A DNA stretch of 64,000 nucleotides from assembly GCF_001590865.1 (NCBI RefSeq), contig NZ_BBUY01000003.1, positions 317,846-381,845 of the forward strand. The letters are read 5' to 3'. The position numbers were made by a program, and so were the translations under genes. Below are positions 1-7,106 of this stretch, one piece after another (the stretch's first letter is position 1; each line of letters begins with the position of its first letter). Source of the DNA: Streptomyces sp. NBRC 110611 (lineage in GTDB: Bacteria; Actinomycetota; Actinomycetes; Streptomycetales; Streptomycetaceae). The notes beneath the pieces are model-generated. The model made no database searches. It was given only the letters and a program-made list of their open reading frames with translations, and had not been told where the DNA came from.

Positions 1-784
1 TACCGCTCGCCAGTGCCACCCGCAGCCGCAGCGGAAGCACGGCCCCGGCACCGCCGATCACCGCTACCGAGGCGTACGAGCCGATGCTGATCGCCACCAG
101 GAGGAAGAAGAGGCCCTGACCGGTCGGGTCCCCCTCAGTGGTGGGCACCACGTCGGTGACCTTCAGCGGGGCGCCCTGCTGCGCGGCGATGGGGGTGAAG
201 ACCTTCTGCACGGCGGAGGCGCTGGTGTCGGAACCCGCGGTCGCCACCAGCAGTTCGGGCGCAGGCCGCACGGCGGAACCGGCCGCCTCCACGCCCGCAC
301 CGGCCGTACCGACAGGCGCATCCTTCGCACCCCCCGTCGCGGCGTCCATCACATACGCACCGAAGATGTCCTGCCGCTTGAGCTGCTCGACCGCTGCCGA
401 CCGGTCACCGACGGTCCGTACCTCGAGATCACCATGCGTCCTGTCGTTGATCGACTGGGCGAGCAGCTGTGCGCTCCGGGGCGGTCCGACGACGGCGACG
501 GGCAGGTGGTGCGGCGCGGGGTGCGCGAACGCGCCCAGGTAAGCGAATCCCATTCCGACGCACATCAGAAGCGGGGTGAGGAGGTGCGCAAGGACATGGC
601 GCAGCCCTGCGGAGTGCGCGGAACGCATGGCATGCGCGGAGTGGCCGGAGTGGGCAGCATGGCCGGAGTGGCCGGAGTAGGCGGCGTGCGCCGAGCGTGC
701 ACCGTGTGCAGAGCGTGTGGAGCGGTCGGTGCTCGGTGCGCCCTGGGCGCCTCGGTGGTCGTCGGGGTGACGGACCGTACTCAT
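1..784 (-). CDS. YhgE/Pip-like (ABC-2 type) membrane protein, 3' part missing
   Basis: The reading frame starts at an ATG (784-782) and runs off the left edge, so only about 261 N-terminal residues are visible. The first 60 residues are a Ser/Ala/Gly/His-rich cytoplasmic tail made of short SAH/SGH repeats. A hydrophobic segment follows (about residues 64-86), then an extracytoplasmic region with motifs such as LPVAVVGPP, and a second hydrophobic segment near the truncation. One N-terminal membrane helix followed by a large outer loop is the layout of YhgE/Pip-type and DUF3533-type ABC-2 permeases. The exact substrate is unknown. It is divergent from the MarR gene, so MarR may regulate it. Confidence 0.6.
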   Translation of the reverse strand, partial: MSTVRHPDDHRGAQGAPSTDRSTRSAHGARSAHAAYSGHSGHAAHSGHSAHAMRSAHSAGLRHVLAHLLTPLLMCVGMGFAYLGAFAHPAPHHLPVAVVGPPRSAQLLAQSINDRTHGDLEVRTVGDRSAAVEQLKRQDIFGAYVMDAATGGAKDAPVGTAGAGVEAAGSAVRPAPELLVATAGSDTSASAVQKVFTPIAAQQGAPLKVTDVVPTTEGDPTGQGLFFLLVAISIGSYASVAVIGGAGAVLPLRLRVALASG

Positions 785-872
785 GGGGCAGGCCTTCTCA
801 GCTCGTCGATTCGTCGCTCAGTTCGTCGGCTCAGCTGTCACCAACCACGGGCACGACCGCCGACGGTTGGTA

Positions 873-1000
873 AATACAACTCAATACGACTCAATACAAC
901 TCATGGCGCGGGATCCAGTGCCGCGTCATTCAGCGGAGGCACCTCGGCACAACCGAAGAGTTGCGCAATGCAACCTCCCATTAACGTTGTACTATACAAC
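873..1000. promoter_or_regulatory. Candidate MarR operators: three tandem 10-bp repeats and an inverted repeat
   Basis: Between the divergent membrane-protein and MarR genes, the 10-mer AATACAACTC occurs three times in tandem (873-882, 883-892 with one change, 893-902). A perfect inverted repeat GTTGTA-CTA-TACAAC lies at 986-1000, just upstream of the MarR start. The half-site TACAAC is shared by both. This fits autoregulation by the MarR protein and control of both promoters, but binding is inferred. Confidence 0.5.
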
Positions 1001-1021
1001 CATCCCGACGAAAGGCAAGCC

Positions 1022-1456
1022 ATGGCTCATCGCGAGGACTCCGTCGAGACCATCCAGCAGGAGATGACGGCATTCGCCCGGCGAGCCCGCGCGACCGCCG
1101 CCCGGATGCACCCCGAGCTGTCACTGGTCTCCTACACCCTGCTCGCACACCTCGACGACCAGCGCGGATGCCGCGCCATGGACCTCGCGGCGCACTACCT
1201 CCTGGACAAGTCCACGGTCAGCCGGCAGATCGCCGCACTGGAGAAACTCGGCTTCGTCGAGCGCCGCGTCGACCCGGACGACAACCGGATCCAGGTCCTC
1301 CACCCCACCGAGAGGGGTTCCCAGGCGCTCGCCAGCGCCACCGCCAGCCGCCGCCAGGCCTTCCACGAACGGCTCGCCGACTGGGACGAGGACGACCTCC
1401 AGCGCTTCGCGACGTACCTACGGCGCTACAACGCCGCACAGCAGCACCACACCTAG
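1022..1456 (+). CDS. MarR-family transcriptional regulator
   Basis: A 144-residue protein with the MarR winged helix-turn-helix: helical dimer region at about 1-40, recognition segment DLAAHYLLDKSTVSRQIAALE at about 58-78 and a wing with the conserved DPDDNR turn at about 86-92. The ATG at 1022 is chosen over upstream in-frame starts because it follows an AAAGG-like ribosome site and gives the normal family length. MarR proteins usually repress a neighbouring transporter or detoxification gene until a phenolic or similar ligand binds. Here the likely target is the divergent membrane protein. Confidence 0.9.
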   Translation: MAHREDSVETIQQEMTAFARRARATAARMHPELSLVSYTLLAHLDDQRGCRAMDLAAHYLLDKSTVSRQIAALEKLGFVERRVDPDDNRIQVLHPTERGSQALASATASRRQAFHERLADWDEDDLQRFATYLRRYNAAQQHHT

Positions 1457-1473
1457 CCCGCCGACCGCGCGCG

Positions 1474-1836
1474 CTACTTCCGGAAGCGCTCCGGACACTG
1501 CCCGCCGTCGGCGAGGTACCTCTCGGCCCAGCGCCCCAGCTCCCTGAGCGCCGGCTCCATCGCCAGACCCGCCTCCGTCAGCCGGTACGACACCCGTAGC
1601 GGGGGCCCCGCGTCCACCTCGCGCAGCAGCAGCCCGACCGAGGCCAGTTCCATGAGGCGGTCGGAGAGCATCCGCTCGCTGATCCCGGGGATGGCCCGCC
1701 GGAGATCGGCGAAGTGCACCGGGCCCGGCATCAGGGTGGCGACGATCAGCCCCGTCCAGCGCTTCCCGAACAGCTCGAAGACGCGCGCCATGCCCGTGTC
1801 GACCTGCCTGCACGTCGCCTCGCCGTGGTCCGCCAT
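1474..1836 (-). CDS. HxlR-family transcriptional regulator
   Basis: A 120-residue winged-helix protein with the HxlR layout: an N-terminal Cys (C9, in ATCRQVD), the helix KRWTGLIVATLMPGPVHFADL, the recognition helix ISERMLSDRLMELASVGLL and the wing RVSYRLTEAG. HxlR proteins often sense electrophiles or quinones through the N-terminal Cys and control quinone or azo reductases. It is divergent from the azoreductase gene at 1962, with 125 bp between the starts, so the two probably form a regulator/target pair. It converges on the MarR gene with a 17-bp gap. Confidence 0.9.
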   Translation of the reverse strand: MADHGEATCRQVDTGMARVFELFGKRWTGLIVATLMPGPVHFADLRRAIPGISERMLSDRLMELASVGLLLREVDAGPPLRVSYRLTEAGLAMEPALRELGRWAERYLADGGQCPERFRK

Positions 1837-1863
1837 ACACCCAGAGTACCGCTCCCCCGTTGG

Positions 1864-1886
1864 TTACTGCAGAAAAGTAAGTACCT
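1864..1886. promoter_or_regulatory. Possible HxlR operator in the hxlR/azoR divergent promoter
   Basis: TTACT (1864-1868) and AGTAA (1876-1880) form a short inverted repeat with a 7-nt spacer, followed by GTACCT. It sits in the 125-bp AT-richer gap between the HxlR and azoreductase genes, where an HxlR dimer would be expected. The match is short and functional assignment is inference. Confidence 0.3.
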
Positions 1887-1961
1887 GTGTTATCAATAGG
1901 AACGTACGGAATTCAACCAACGGTCGTGGCGCCGCCCGGCCGCGTATCGAAGGACCGCACC

Positions 1962-2615
1962 ATGGCCACGCTTCTGCTCATCGACTCGTCCGTGTTCCCC
2001 GAGGGCGGCTCCGCCTCCCGTTCGGTCACCGCCGCCTTCCGCAAGGCCTGGGAGGAGCAGCACCCCGACGGCACGGTCATCCACCGCGACCTGGCCGCCG
2101 AGCCGCTGCCCCACCTCGACGGAGTCGCCGCCTCCGCCGGCTTCGCCGACCCGGCCACCCACACCCCCGAGCAGCAGGCCGCCTTCGCGCTGCGCGTCCG
2201 GCTCGCCGAGGAACTGGAGCAGGCCGACGCGGTCGTCATAGCGGCTCCGATGTACAACTTCACCATCCCCTCGACCCTCAAGGCATGGCTCGACCAGGTG
2301 ATCATCATGGGCCGTACGGCGGGCGCGGAGCCGACCGCCAAGGGCACACCGGCCCTCGTCGTCGCCAGCCGCGGCGGTTCGTACGCGCCCGGCACGCCCC
2401 GTGAGTCCTTCGAGTACGTGCAGAACTACCTGGAGGCCGTCCTCAACGGCGGCATGGGCCTCGAGGTCGACTTCATCGTCCCCGAGCTGACCATGGCGCC
2501 CCAGAACCCGGCGATGGCCGAGCTCGTCCCGATGTACGAGGCGTCCCGCGAGAAGGCCCACGCGGACGCGGCGGCCAAGGCCACGGCCCTGGTCGAGCGC
2601 CTCGCCGGCGCCTGA
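1962..2615 (+). CDS. azoR: FMN-dependent NADH-azoreductase / quinone reductase
   Basis: A 217-residue flavodoxin-fold protein. The N-terminal strand LLLIDSSVF is followed by the phosphate-binding serines (SASRSVT). The central AAPMYNFTIPSTLKAWLDQVI is the AzoR signature around the flavin, and VVASRGGSY forms the second FMN loop. It reduces quinones and azo compounds with NAD(P)H, two electrons at a time. The ATG at 1962 follows an AAGGA-type ribosome site. The divergent HxlR regulator suggests induction by electrophilic compounds. Confidence 0.88.
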   Translation: MATLLLIDSSVFPEGGSASRSVTAAFRKAWEEQHPDGTVIHRDLAAEPLPHLDGVAASAGFADPATHTPEQQAAFALRVRLAEELEQADAVVIAAPMYNFTIPSTLKAWLDQVIIMGRTAGAEPTAKGTPALVVASRGGSYAPGTPRESFEYVQNYLEAVLNGGMGLEVDFIVPELTMAPQNPAMAELVPMYEASREKAHADAAAKATALVERLAGA

Positions 2616-2628
2616 GCCGGACCCCGCA

Positions 2629-2659
2629 GCCTCCTCCGGGGCACCACCCCGGAGGAGGC
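2629..2659 (+). terminator. Terminator after azoreductase
   Basis: A perfect 13-bp inverted repeat (2629-2641 with 2647-2659) and a 5-nt loop, starting 13 bases after the azoR stop. It is GC-rich with no T-tract, as is common in Streptomyces. Confidence 0.8.
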
Positions 2660-2804
2660 CCCGGCCCGGCCCGCGCCCGCTCGTGACGAACACAACACTG
2701 CGGGCGCCTGCCCGCGCACTCGTCCGTCGGCGAGGACGGCCGGCAACGAATGAACGCAACCGAACGAACACATACACAACGCACGCATACAGCGCGCATA
2801 CAAA

Positions 2805-2842
2805 AGGCCCCGGCTTTCCGAATTTCTCGGAAGCCGGGGCCT
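2805..2842 (-). terminator. Original terminator of the tRNA-Leu gene, now separated from it by the prophage
   Basis: A 16-bp stem with one bulge (2805-2821 with 2827-2842); read on the minus strand it ends in TTTT. It lies 6 bases beyond the tRNA 3' fragment at attL. Before phage insertion it would have followed the tRNA-Leu gene directly. Confidence 0.8.
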
Positions 2843-2847
2843 CATCT

Positions 2848-2869
2848 GTGCGCGAGGGGGGAGTTGAAC
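2848..2869. repeat. attL core: duplicated 3' end of tRNA-Leu
   Basis: The 22 bases are identical to 40878-40899. They cover the acceptor 3' strand, the T-loop (minus strand TTCAACT) and the discriminator base of tRNA-Leu, but no anticodon arm follows, so it is a tRNA fragment and not a gene. The phage bases at 2872-2883 are an inverted copy of the first 12 core bases (11 of 12 match). Confidence 0.93.
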
Positions 2870-2988
2870 TCTCCTCTCGCGCACTGTCATTTGATCCTAT
2901 GATCAGCCAAAACGCCTTAGGGGCCTCTCTCTTCGCTTCGGTCCGTCGTTGACTATGACCTGGCCTTTTCGGGGTGTTTCTGGATGCT

Positions 2989-3008
2989 GTTGGTCATGCG
3001 TTGGTCAC
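2989..3008 (+). promoter_or_regulatory. Candidate integrase arm-type sites, left arm
   Basis: GTTGGTCA at 2989-2996 and GTTGGTCAC at 3000-3008, two direct copies 11 bp apart. The same 9-mer occurs twice at the other prophage end (40807, 40819). Short direct repeats flanking the core on both arms are typical binding sites of the N-terminal domain of tyrosine integrases. Confidence 0.55.
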
Positions 3009-3848
3009 GTGAATCCCGCGCCCGACCAGCTCGTTTCCCGGAGCGTTGGACGCGCTGTCGGTGCGGCTCGTTGCGAGCGGACGCCGCCGACGGACACTTC
3101 GCCGTGGCTTGCGGCAGTTCTGTTCGTGGGCGTAGATGACGGCGGCCACGGCAAGGCCGCGACTTTCCCAGTTGTGCCGTACGAGTCGCTGGACCTTCAT
3201 GCCGTGGTGGCGTGCTTCCCATCCCCGGACACTGCGACCAGTGATGCTGGCCACCCGTTCCACGCTGCCGATAGTTTCGCCGTGCAGCCTCACCAGCCAT
3301 TGCCCCTCGAAGGTGCATGCGAGCTGGACGAGGGTGTACCCGTCTCCGAACTCGTGAGACATGTCCACGGTCCGGACGACTCGCTCGGCCTCTGCCGGTT
3401 CGGTGCTCGACGTCTCGTCGTCCGGGCGCAAGGTGGTCGCCGTCTGCTGGTCGCCCGGCGCCGCCGGGACGGCGGCTGTGCGGATGGCGTCCACCAGGTC
3501 GGCGGCGATGCGCTCGATATCTTCGGGGCGGCCGTCGAGGCCGTTTGTGCCGTCGGGGAGCGGTCGGCCGTGGCGTACGGCGCCGGCGGCGAGCTCGACG
3601 CGGTGGGCGAGGGCGGCGGTCAGTTCGAGGATGCGGTCCGCCTCGCTGCTGTCGCCCGTGGGCTTCGGCAGCCGGATCACTCGCGGCGCCGTGGTGGACG
3701 GGTCGTGGCGACGCTCGGCGACGCGGGCGCGATACGCCTTGGCTTGGCAGGCGCGCGAGCAGTAGACGGCGGGGCGCCCGGTGCGAGCGCGAGGCCGCTT
3801 GGGGCCGGCGCACACGGGGCAGGTCTCGGAGTGGGTTGCGGCAGGCAT
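2994..3848 (-). CDS. Zinc-finger protein of unknown function at the left prophage end
   Basis: About 284 residues. The N-terminus carries a CPVC...YCSRACQ pair (Cys at about 10, 13, 30, 34), likely a zinc ribbon for DNA binding. The centre is acidic with a helical stretch, and the C-terminus is very basic (RKPRRSVRRRRP). The start is taken at 3848 because GGGGGA precedes it; an ATG 15 bases upstream also exists. It ends inside the candidate integrase arm sites. No known function; the position beside attL suggests a lysogeny or cargo gene. Confidence 0.65.
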   Translation of the reverse strand: MPAATHSETCPVCAGPKRPRARTGRPAVYCSRACQAKAYRARVAERRHDPSTTAPRVIRLPKPTGDSSEADRILELTAALAHRVELAAGAVRHGRPLPDGTNGLDGRPEDIERIAADLVDAIRTAAVPAAPGDQQTATTLRPDDETSSTEPAEAERVVRTVDMSHEFGDGYTLVQLACTFEGQWLVRLHGETIGSVERVASITGRSVRGWEARHHGMKVQRLVRHNWESRGLAVAAVIYAHEQNCRKPRRSVRRRRPLATSRTDSASNAPGNELVGRGIHVTNA

Positions 3849-3933
3849 GGGGTCCCCCAGCATGTTTCGTCACGCGTGTTGAATCGGGCGTCGGCGAAAT
3901 CGCCGCGGCAATGCGGTGGTACTCAACGGCGGA

Positions 3934-3959
3934 GCCCCGTCCGGTACTTCGGACGGGGC
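3934..3959 (-). terminator. Terminator after the small Zn-protein operon
   Basis: A perfect 10-bp inverted repeat (3934-3943, 3950-3959) with a 6-nt loop, 17 bases beyond the stop of the minus-strand gene ending at 3977. Confidence 0.7.
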
Positions 3960-3976
3960 CGGGCGTCGGTGCCGAG

Positions 3977-4144
3977 TCAGCCGCGCCGCAGCGGTGCGCT
4001 CTCCGCGGGAAGGGGGCCAGGCGTGAGGTGGGGCGCGCAGTCGGGGCAGGCGTAGAGCGTCACTCCGGGGCCGCTCGCCCTCTCGATGTATCGCACACCC
4101 ACGGGGGCGGCCGTCTCACGCCCGCAGCGGCAGCAGGCGGTCAT
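3977..4144 (-). CDS. Small zinc-binding protein (55 aa)
   Basis: A 55-residue protein with two Cys pairs, CCRC near the start and CPDC about 27 residues later, predicting a single zinc ribbon. Its ATG overlaps the stop of the upstream gene as ATGA (4144-4141), so the two are translationally coupled. Function unknown. Confidence 0.6.
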   Translation of the reverse strand: MTACCRCGRETAAPVGVRYIERASGPGVTLYACPDCAPHLTPGPLPAESAPLRRG

Positions 4145-4527
4145 GCTCCCACCGCCACGTGCAACGTGCGGCCACCCGGGCGGACGTGTACGCCGTGGAT
4201 GGTCGTCGGGCCGACGTCGATGCCACGTAGGGCCATGTCGAGTGCCCAGCGTCGTTCGGCCTGTGCCCGACGCTTCGGGTCGTCCGGGTGCGTTTTGGGG
4301 GTGCGGAGCACGTAGGGGCGTATCGGGCTGAGGGTGTCCCGGAACGTTCGGTTCTCGGCCGCGTCGCGGGCGTATGGGCTCTTGTGCTCTGGCAGTGGCT
4401 GTCGGGGCTGTGGGGAGGGAGTGGGCGCTGGTTCCGGTGCGGGGGTGGGGGTGGCGCGGTGCTTCCCGCGGGCGGGGAAGAGCAGCGAGCACAGGCGCAC
4501 GAAGGCGCGCGCGATAGGCTCGGGCAT
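4141..4527 (-). CDS. Hypothetical protein with Pro-rich linker
   Basis: About 128 residues: a basic N-terminal helix (MPEPIARAFVRLCSLLF), a Pro/Thr/Ala-rich linker, then a conserved-looking C-terminal domain with RRWALDMALRGIDVGP. The start at 4527 is preferred because AAGGAG lies 10 bases upstream; an ATG at 4545 is an alternative. It is first in a two-gene unit with the zinc protein. No function recognised. Confidence 0.55.
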   Translation of the reverse strand: MPEPIARAFVRLCSLLFPARGKHRATPTPAPEPAPTPSPQPRQPLPEHKSPYARDAAENRTFRDTLSPIRPYVLRTPKTHPDDPKRRAQAERRWALDMALRGIDVGPTTIHGVHVRPGGRTLHVAVGA

Positions 4528-4561
4528 GTTCGTCAGCTCCTTCATAGCTGATGGGCACACC

Positions 4562-4596
4562 GCCCCGGTGACGACCTTGCCCGTCGTCACCGGGGC
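4562..4596. other. 14-bp perfect hairpin in the divergent promoter region
   Basis: The arms 4562-4575 and 4583-4596 are perfectly complementary with a 7-nt loop. On the plus strand it is followed by TTTCTTG, resembling a terminator, yet no plus-strand gene precedes it. It may be a 5'-leader structure of the minus-strand pair. Confidence 0.5.
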
Positions 4597-4612
4597 TTTC
4601 TTGTAGACGAAG

Positions 4613-4659
4613 CTATACCAGTAGTCTCTAGTCGTACAGCCTCGGGACTGTACGTATAG
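4613..4659. promoter_or_regulatory. Nested inverted repeats upstream of the GntR gene
   Basis: CTATAC (4613-4618) pairs with GTATAG (4654-4659), and inside them GTACAG (4634-4639) pairs with CTGTAC (4648-4653, 8-nt spacer). Their position 40 to 90 bases before the GntR start suggests an autoregulatory operator. Confidence 0.4.
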
Positions 4660-4700
4660 AGCGGAGCAATGTGGAACCTAGCGCCCTACCCTTCTGACCC

Positions 4701-4976
4701 ATGAGCGACTATGGGCCGGACGACGAGATCGTTCACGGCGGGCCAGTACCGGTATATGTGCAGATCGCTGGGGTGTTGCGCGCCCGTATCCAGCGCGGCG
4801 ACTGGCAGCCCATGCGTCCCCTCCCGGGCGAGCAACGTCTCGCCGACGAGTTCGGCGTTGCCCGGATGACGGCCCGTAAAGCTGTCCGAGTGCTTGCTGA
4901 CGAGGGCACAGTGTTCGTAGTTCCGCAGCGTGGGGCCTTTGTCTCTGCGCCGGGAAACCCAGCCCCGGACGCATGA
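4701..4976 (+). CDS. Short GntR-family DNA-binding protein
   Basis: 91 residues that are essentially only the GntR winged helix: VPVYVQIAGVLRARIQRGDW, then LPGEQRLADEFGVARMTARKAVRVLADEGTV and a wing ending in GAFV. The usual ligand-binding domain is absent. Such short forms are common in Streptomyces integrative elements, where related proteins control transfer or excision genes. It is divergent from the small gene pair at 3977-4527. Confidence 0.8.
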   Translation: MSDYGPDDEIVHGGPVPVYVQIAGVLRARIQRGDWQPMRPLPGEQRLADEFGVARMTARKAVRVLADEGTVFVVPQRGAFVSAPGNPAPDA

Positions 4977-4986
4977 CCTAGGCCGA

Positions 4987-5217
4987 TCACATCCACACGT
5001 TGTGATCGCCGCCCCGCCACTCGATCAAGTCGCGATCTTCGAGAGACACCGTGTCGAGACCGGCTCGCCGTAGAAATTCAAGAAGGTCGACGCTGCTGTA
5101 CGCGAGACCGAGGATTTCACCCCGGCTGGTGACTCGCCTGCCACCGGTGGGGGACGGCGGGTGTACGACGACGGGCGGCCGATCAGCCACACCTCCAGCG
5201 TCCCCTAGCTCACCCAC
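4987..5217 (-). CDS. Small hypothetical protein (start uncertain)
   Basis: The C-terminal 48 residues (from VTSRGEILGL to HNVWM) look like a real folded protein with an acidic helix (SSVDLLEFLRRAGLD). The region between the GntR stop and the PLP gene stop has no other credible frame. A GTG at 5217 gives 76 residues; a GTG at 5133 gives 48. No clear ribosome site separates them. Function unknown. Confidence 0.4.
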   Translation of the reverse strand: MGELGDAGGVADRPPVVVHPPSPTGGRRVTSRGEILGLAYSSVDLLEFLRRAGLDTVSLEDRDLIEWRGGDHNVWM

Positions 5218-5336
5218 CCGTGCATCCCGTGGACGACTCCGTCCGCCGCGCGGCGTGCGTGGCGGGCGGAGTCTGCGGTGGGCCCTGCGCCGGGCTTGCG
5301 GTAAGGCCCGGCCAGTCTTCCAGCAGGGCGAGGAGC

Positions 5337-6299
5337 TCAGACGAGGTCTGCGGGGTCGGTGTTGGCTCCGCAGAGCACCACAGCGACCGACTCGCCGGGG
5401 GCGGGGGTGTAGGCGCCCGAGGTCAGGCCAGCCACGGCAGTTGCCGCGGCGTGCTCGACGGCCAAACGTCGGTGATCCCAAAGCGACTGGCGGGCGGCAA
5501 TGATCTGCTCGTCGGTCACCAGGACGGAGCACACGTCACCAGACACGGCTGCGTGCAGCGCCATGCGGGAGGTGCGGCGCGCCCCTAGTGAGTCTGCGGC
5601 CACAGAGTTCACGTCGACATCCACCACGTCCCCGGCCTTGACAGCCGCGTTCAGGGCACGGCAGGTCTCCGGCTCCACGGCGATGACCCGGATGTCGTGC
5701 TGGGCAGCCGCTGTGGCCACGCCGGCGAACAGGCCACCACCGCCGACGGCAACGACGATCGTGTCGACCGGCGGGGTGTCCGTGCGGGTGGCGATCTCTT
5801 CCAACAAGGTCCCAGCGCCAGCCGCGATGTACGGGTTGTCGTACGCGTGGGAGGGCAGGGCGCCCGTCTGCTCGGCGTAGGCGGAGGCGGCTTCGGCCGC
5901 ATGGTGGTATGCGTTCCCGGTGAGATTCACGGTCGCCCCGTAGGCCTGGAGGCGGTTGACCTTCACCGAAGGTGCGGTCTCGGGCAGGAACACCGTCGCA
6001 GGGATTCCGTGCTGGGAGGCAGCCCAGGCGCAGGCCAGTCCCGCGTTTCCGCCGGAGGCGATGACAACCCCGGATTTGGGCATAGTGCCGTTTTCGAGGT
6101 GGGCGGCGGTGAAGTTGTACGCCCCGCGCGCCTTGAACGAGCCCGTGTGCTGCATGTGCTCCAGCACCAGCCAGACGTCCGCCTCGCCAAAGGCCCCTGG
6201 GTCGGCGGGGGCGAGGGTGACGGGTCGCACCTTGCCGCGGATGCGTTCCGCGGCCTGGACGACGTCTTTGTAGTCGATGTGGTCGGTGATGTCGGACAC
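5337..6299 (-). CDS. PLP-dependent threonine/serine dehydratase-like enzyme
   Basis: A 320-residue fold-type II PLP enzyme. HTGSFKARGA carries the Schiff-base lysine (K56), ASGGNAGLA (S82-N85) is the substrate-carboxylate loop (SAGNHA in standard dehydratases), and VAVGGGGLFAG (about 184-192) is the phosphate-binding glycine loop. The regulatory ACT domain of biosynthetic threonine deaminase is absent. It may dehydrate threonine or serine, or do a related beta-elimination. GTG start, with GGAG inside the end of the oxygenase gene; only 3 bases separate the genes, so they are one operon. Unusual cargo for a prophage. Confidence 0.8.
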   Translation of the reverse strand: MSDITDHIDYKDVVQAAERIRGKVRPVTLAPADPGAFGEADVWLVLEHMQHTGSFKARGAYNFTAAHLENGTMPKSGVVIASGGNAGLACAWAASQHGIPATVFLPETAPSVKVNRLQAYGATVNLTGNAYHHAAEAASAYAEQTGALPSHAYDNPYIAAGAGTLLEEIATRTDTPPVDTIVVAVGGGGLFAGVATAAAQHDIRVIAVEPETCRALNAAVKAGDVVDVDVNSVAADSLGARRTSRMALHAAVSGDVCSVLVTDEQIIAARQSLWDHRRLAVEHAAATAVAGLTSGAYTPAPGESVAVVLCGANTDPADLV

Positions 6300-6302
6300 G
6301 GA

Positions 6303-7106
6303 TCAACTCCAGTAGATGAGATGGCCAGTGGAGGTCAGGCCGAGGAAGAACGCAAACGCGATGCGGCGGCCGCCGGGGTTCACCGGTTCGACGGCGTGGA
6401 AGTGAGTGGGATTGAACAGCAGTCCCTCCCCCAGCTGCGGAGCCAAGTGGAGCTCCTGATAGCCGTCGACCACTTCCGGGCGGTAGCCGTATGCCTGCCG
6501 GTGAGCTTCGTCCGTCGGGTGCCAGCGCCGCCGCCACACCCGGGTTTCGCCACCCGAAGAGGGGACGGCCACCCACACGTTGAAAGCGAGCTGCGCAATG
6601 ACCCTCTGGTCGAAGAGGCCGGCAGGGTACTCACGTACGACCTCGTCATAGTGGATGAGCGCGCCGTTGTTGATCTCTCTCAACGTCCCGCCGAACGCGG
6701 CGCGGCCGCCGATCGTGGCCGGGCTGATCGCCGCTCCCCACGCCTGACCGAGGCGTTGCAGAGCTATCGACACGGGGTCACAGCGCAGACCTGCGCGCGC
6801 CCATGCTGCGCGTGCCTCATCGGTGACCTGCCAGTACCGGTCAGCGTCCAACTCGCCCCCGTCGGCACGGTAGTCGTTCAATGCCGGTCCGAACCGGGCG
6901 ATCGTCGCAGCCATCCGTGCCGGGTCGTAGGTGCCGACCGGCAGTGCCTCAACGGCTTTGACAGCTTCCGCACACTCCTGCGGGCTCAGCAGGCTCGGGA
7001 CCCGCACCGCGCCGGCTGTGCCTGCGGCAAGCGCGGCCAGATGCCTGTCGGTGAACGCTCCGGCATCGATCAGGGTGAATAGTGGGTCAGAGATGGTGGC
7101 GTTCAT
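6303..7106 (-). CDS. 2-oxoglutarate/Fe(II)-dependent oxygenase
   Basis: 267 residues. The iron ligands are the HYD motif (H152, D154) and a distal His in FNPTHFHAVEPV (H235 or H237), followed by the 2-oxoglutarate-binding Arg in GGRRIAFAF (R247 or R248). Because the Asp is present, a hydroxylase or similar oxygenase is expected, not a halogenase of the type that lacks it. The ATG at 7106 follows AGGAAGGG. It forms an operon with the PLP enzyme, so the two may act in turn on one amino acid. The substrate is unknown. Confidence 0.78.
   Translation of the reverse strand: MNATISDPLFTLIDAGAFTDRHLAALAAGTAGAVRVPSLLSPQECAEAVKAVEALPVGTYDPARMAATIARFGPALNDYRADGGELDADRYWQVTDEARAAWARAGLRCDPVSIALQRLGQAWGAAISPATIGGRAAFGGTLREINNGALIHYDEVVREYPAGLFDQRVIAQLAFNVWVAVPSSGGETRVWRRRWHPTDEAHRQAYGYRPEVVDGYQELHLAPQLGEGLLFNPTHFHAVEPVNPGGRRIAFAFFLGLTSTGHLIYWS

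Noticed and set aside
2848..2883. A second tRNA-Leu gene at the left end
   Set aside because: Only the acceptor and T-arm 3' part is present; no D-arm or anticodon arm follows, so it is the attL fragment.
2953..3873. 306-residue minus-strand frame overlapping the zinc-finger gene
   Set aside because: It is very Arg/Pro-rich and lacks the Cys pattern; it is the other-frame shadow of the gene at 2994-3848.
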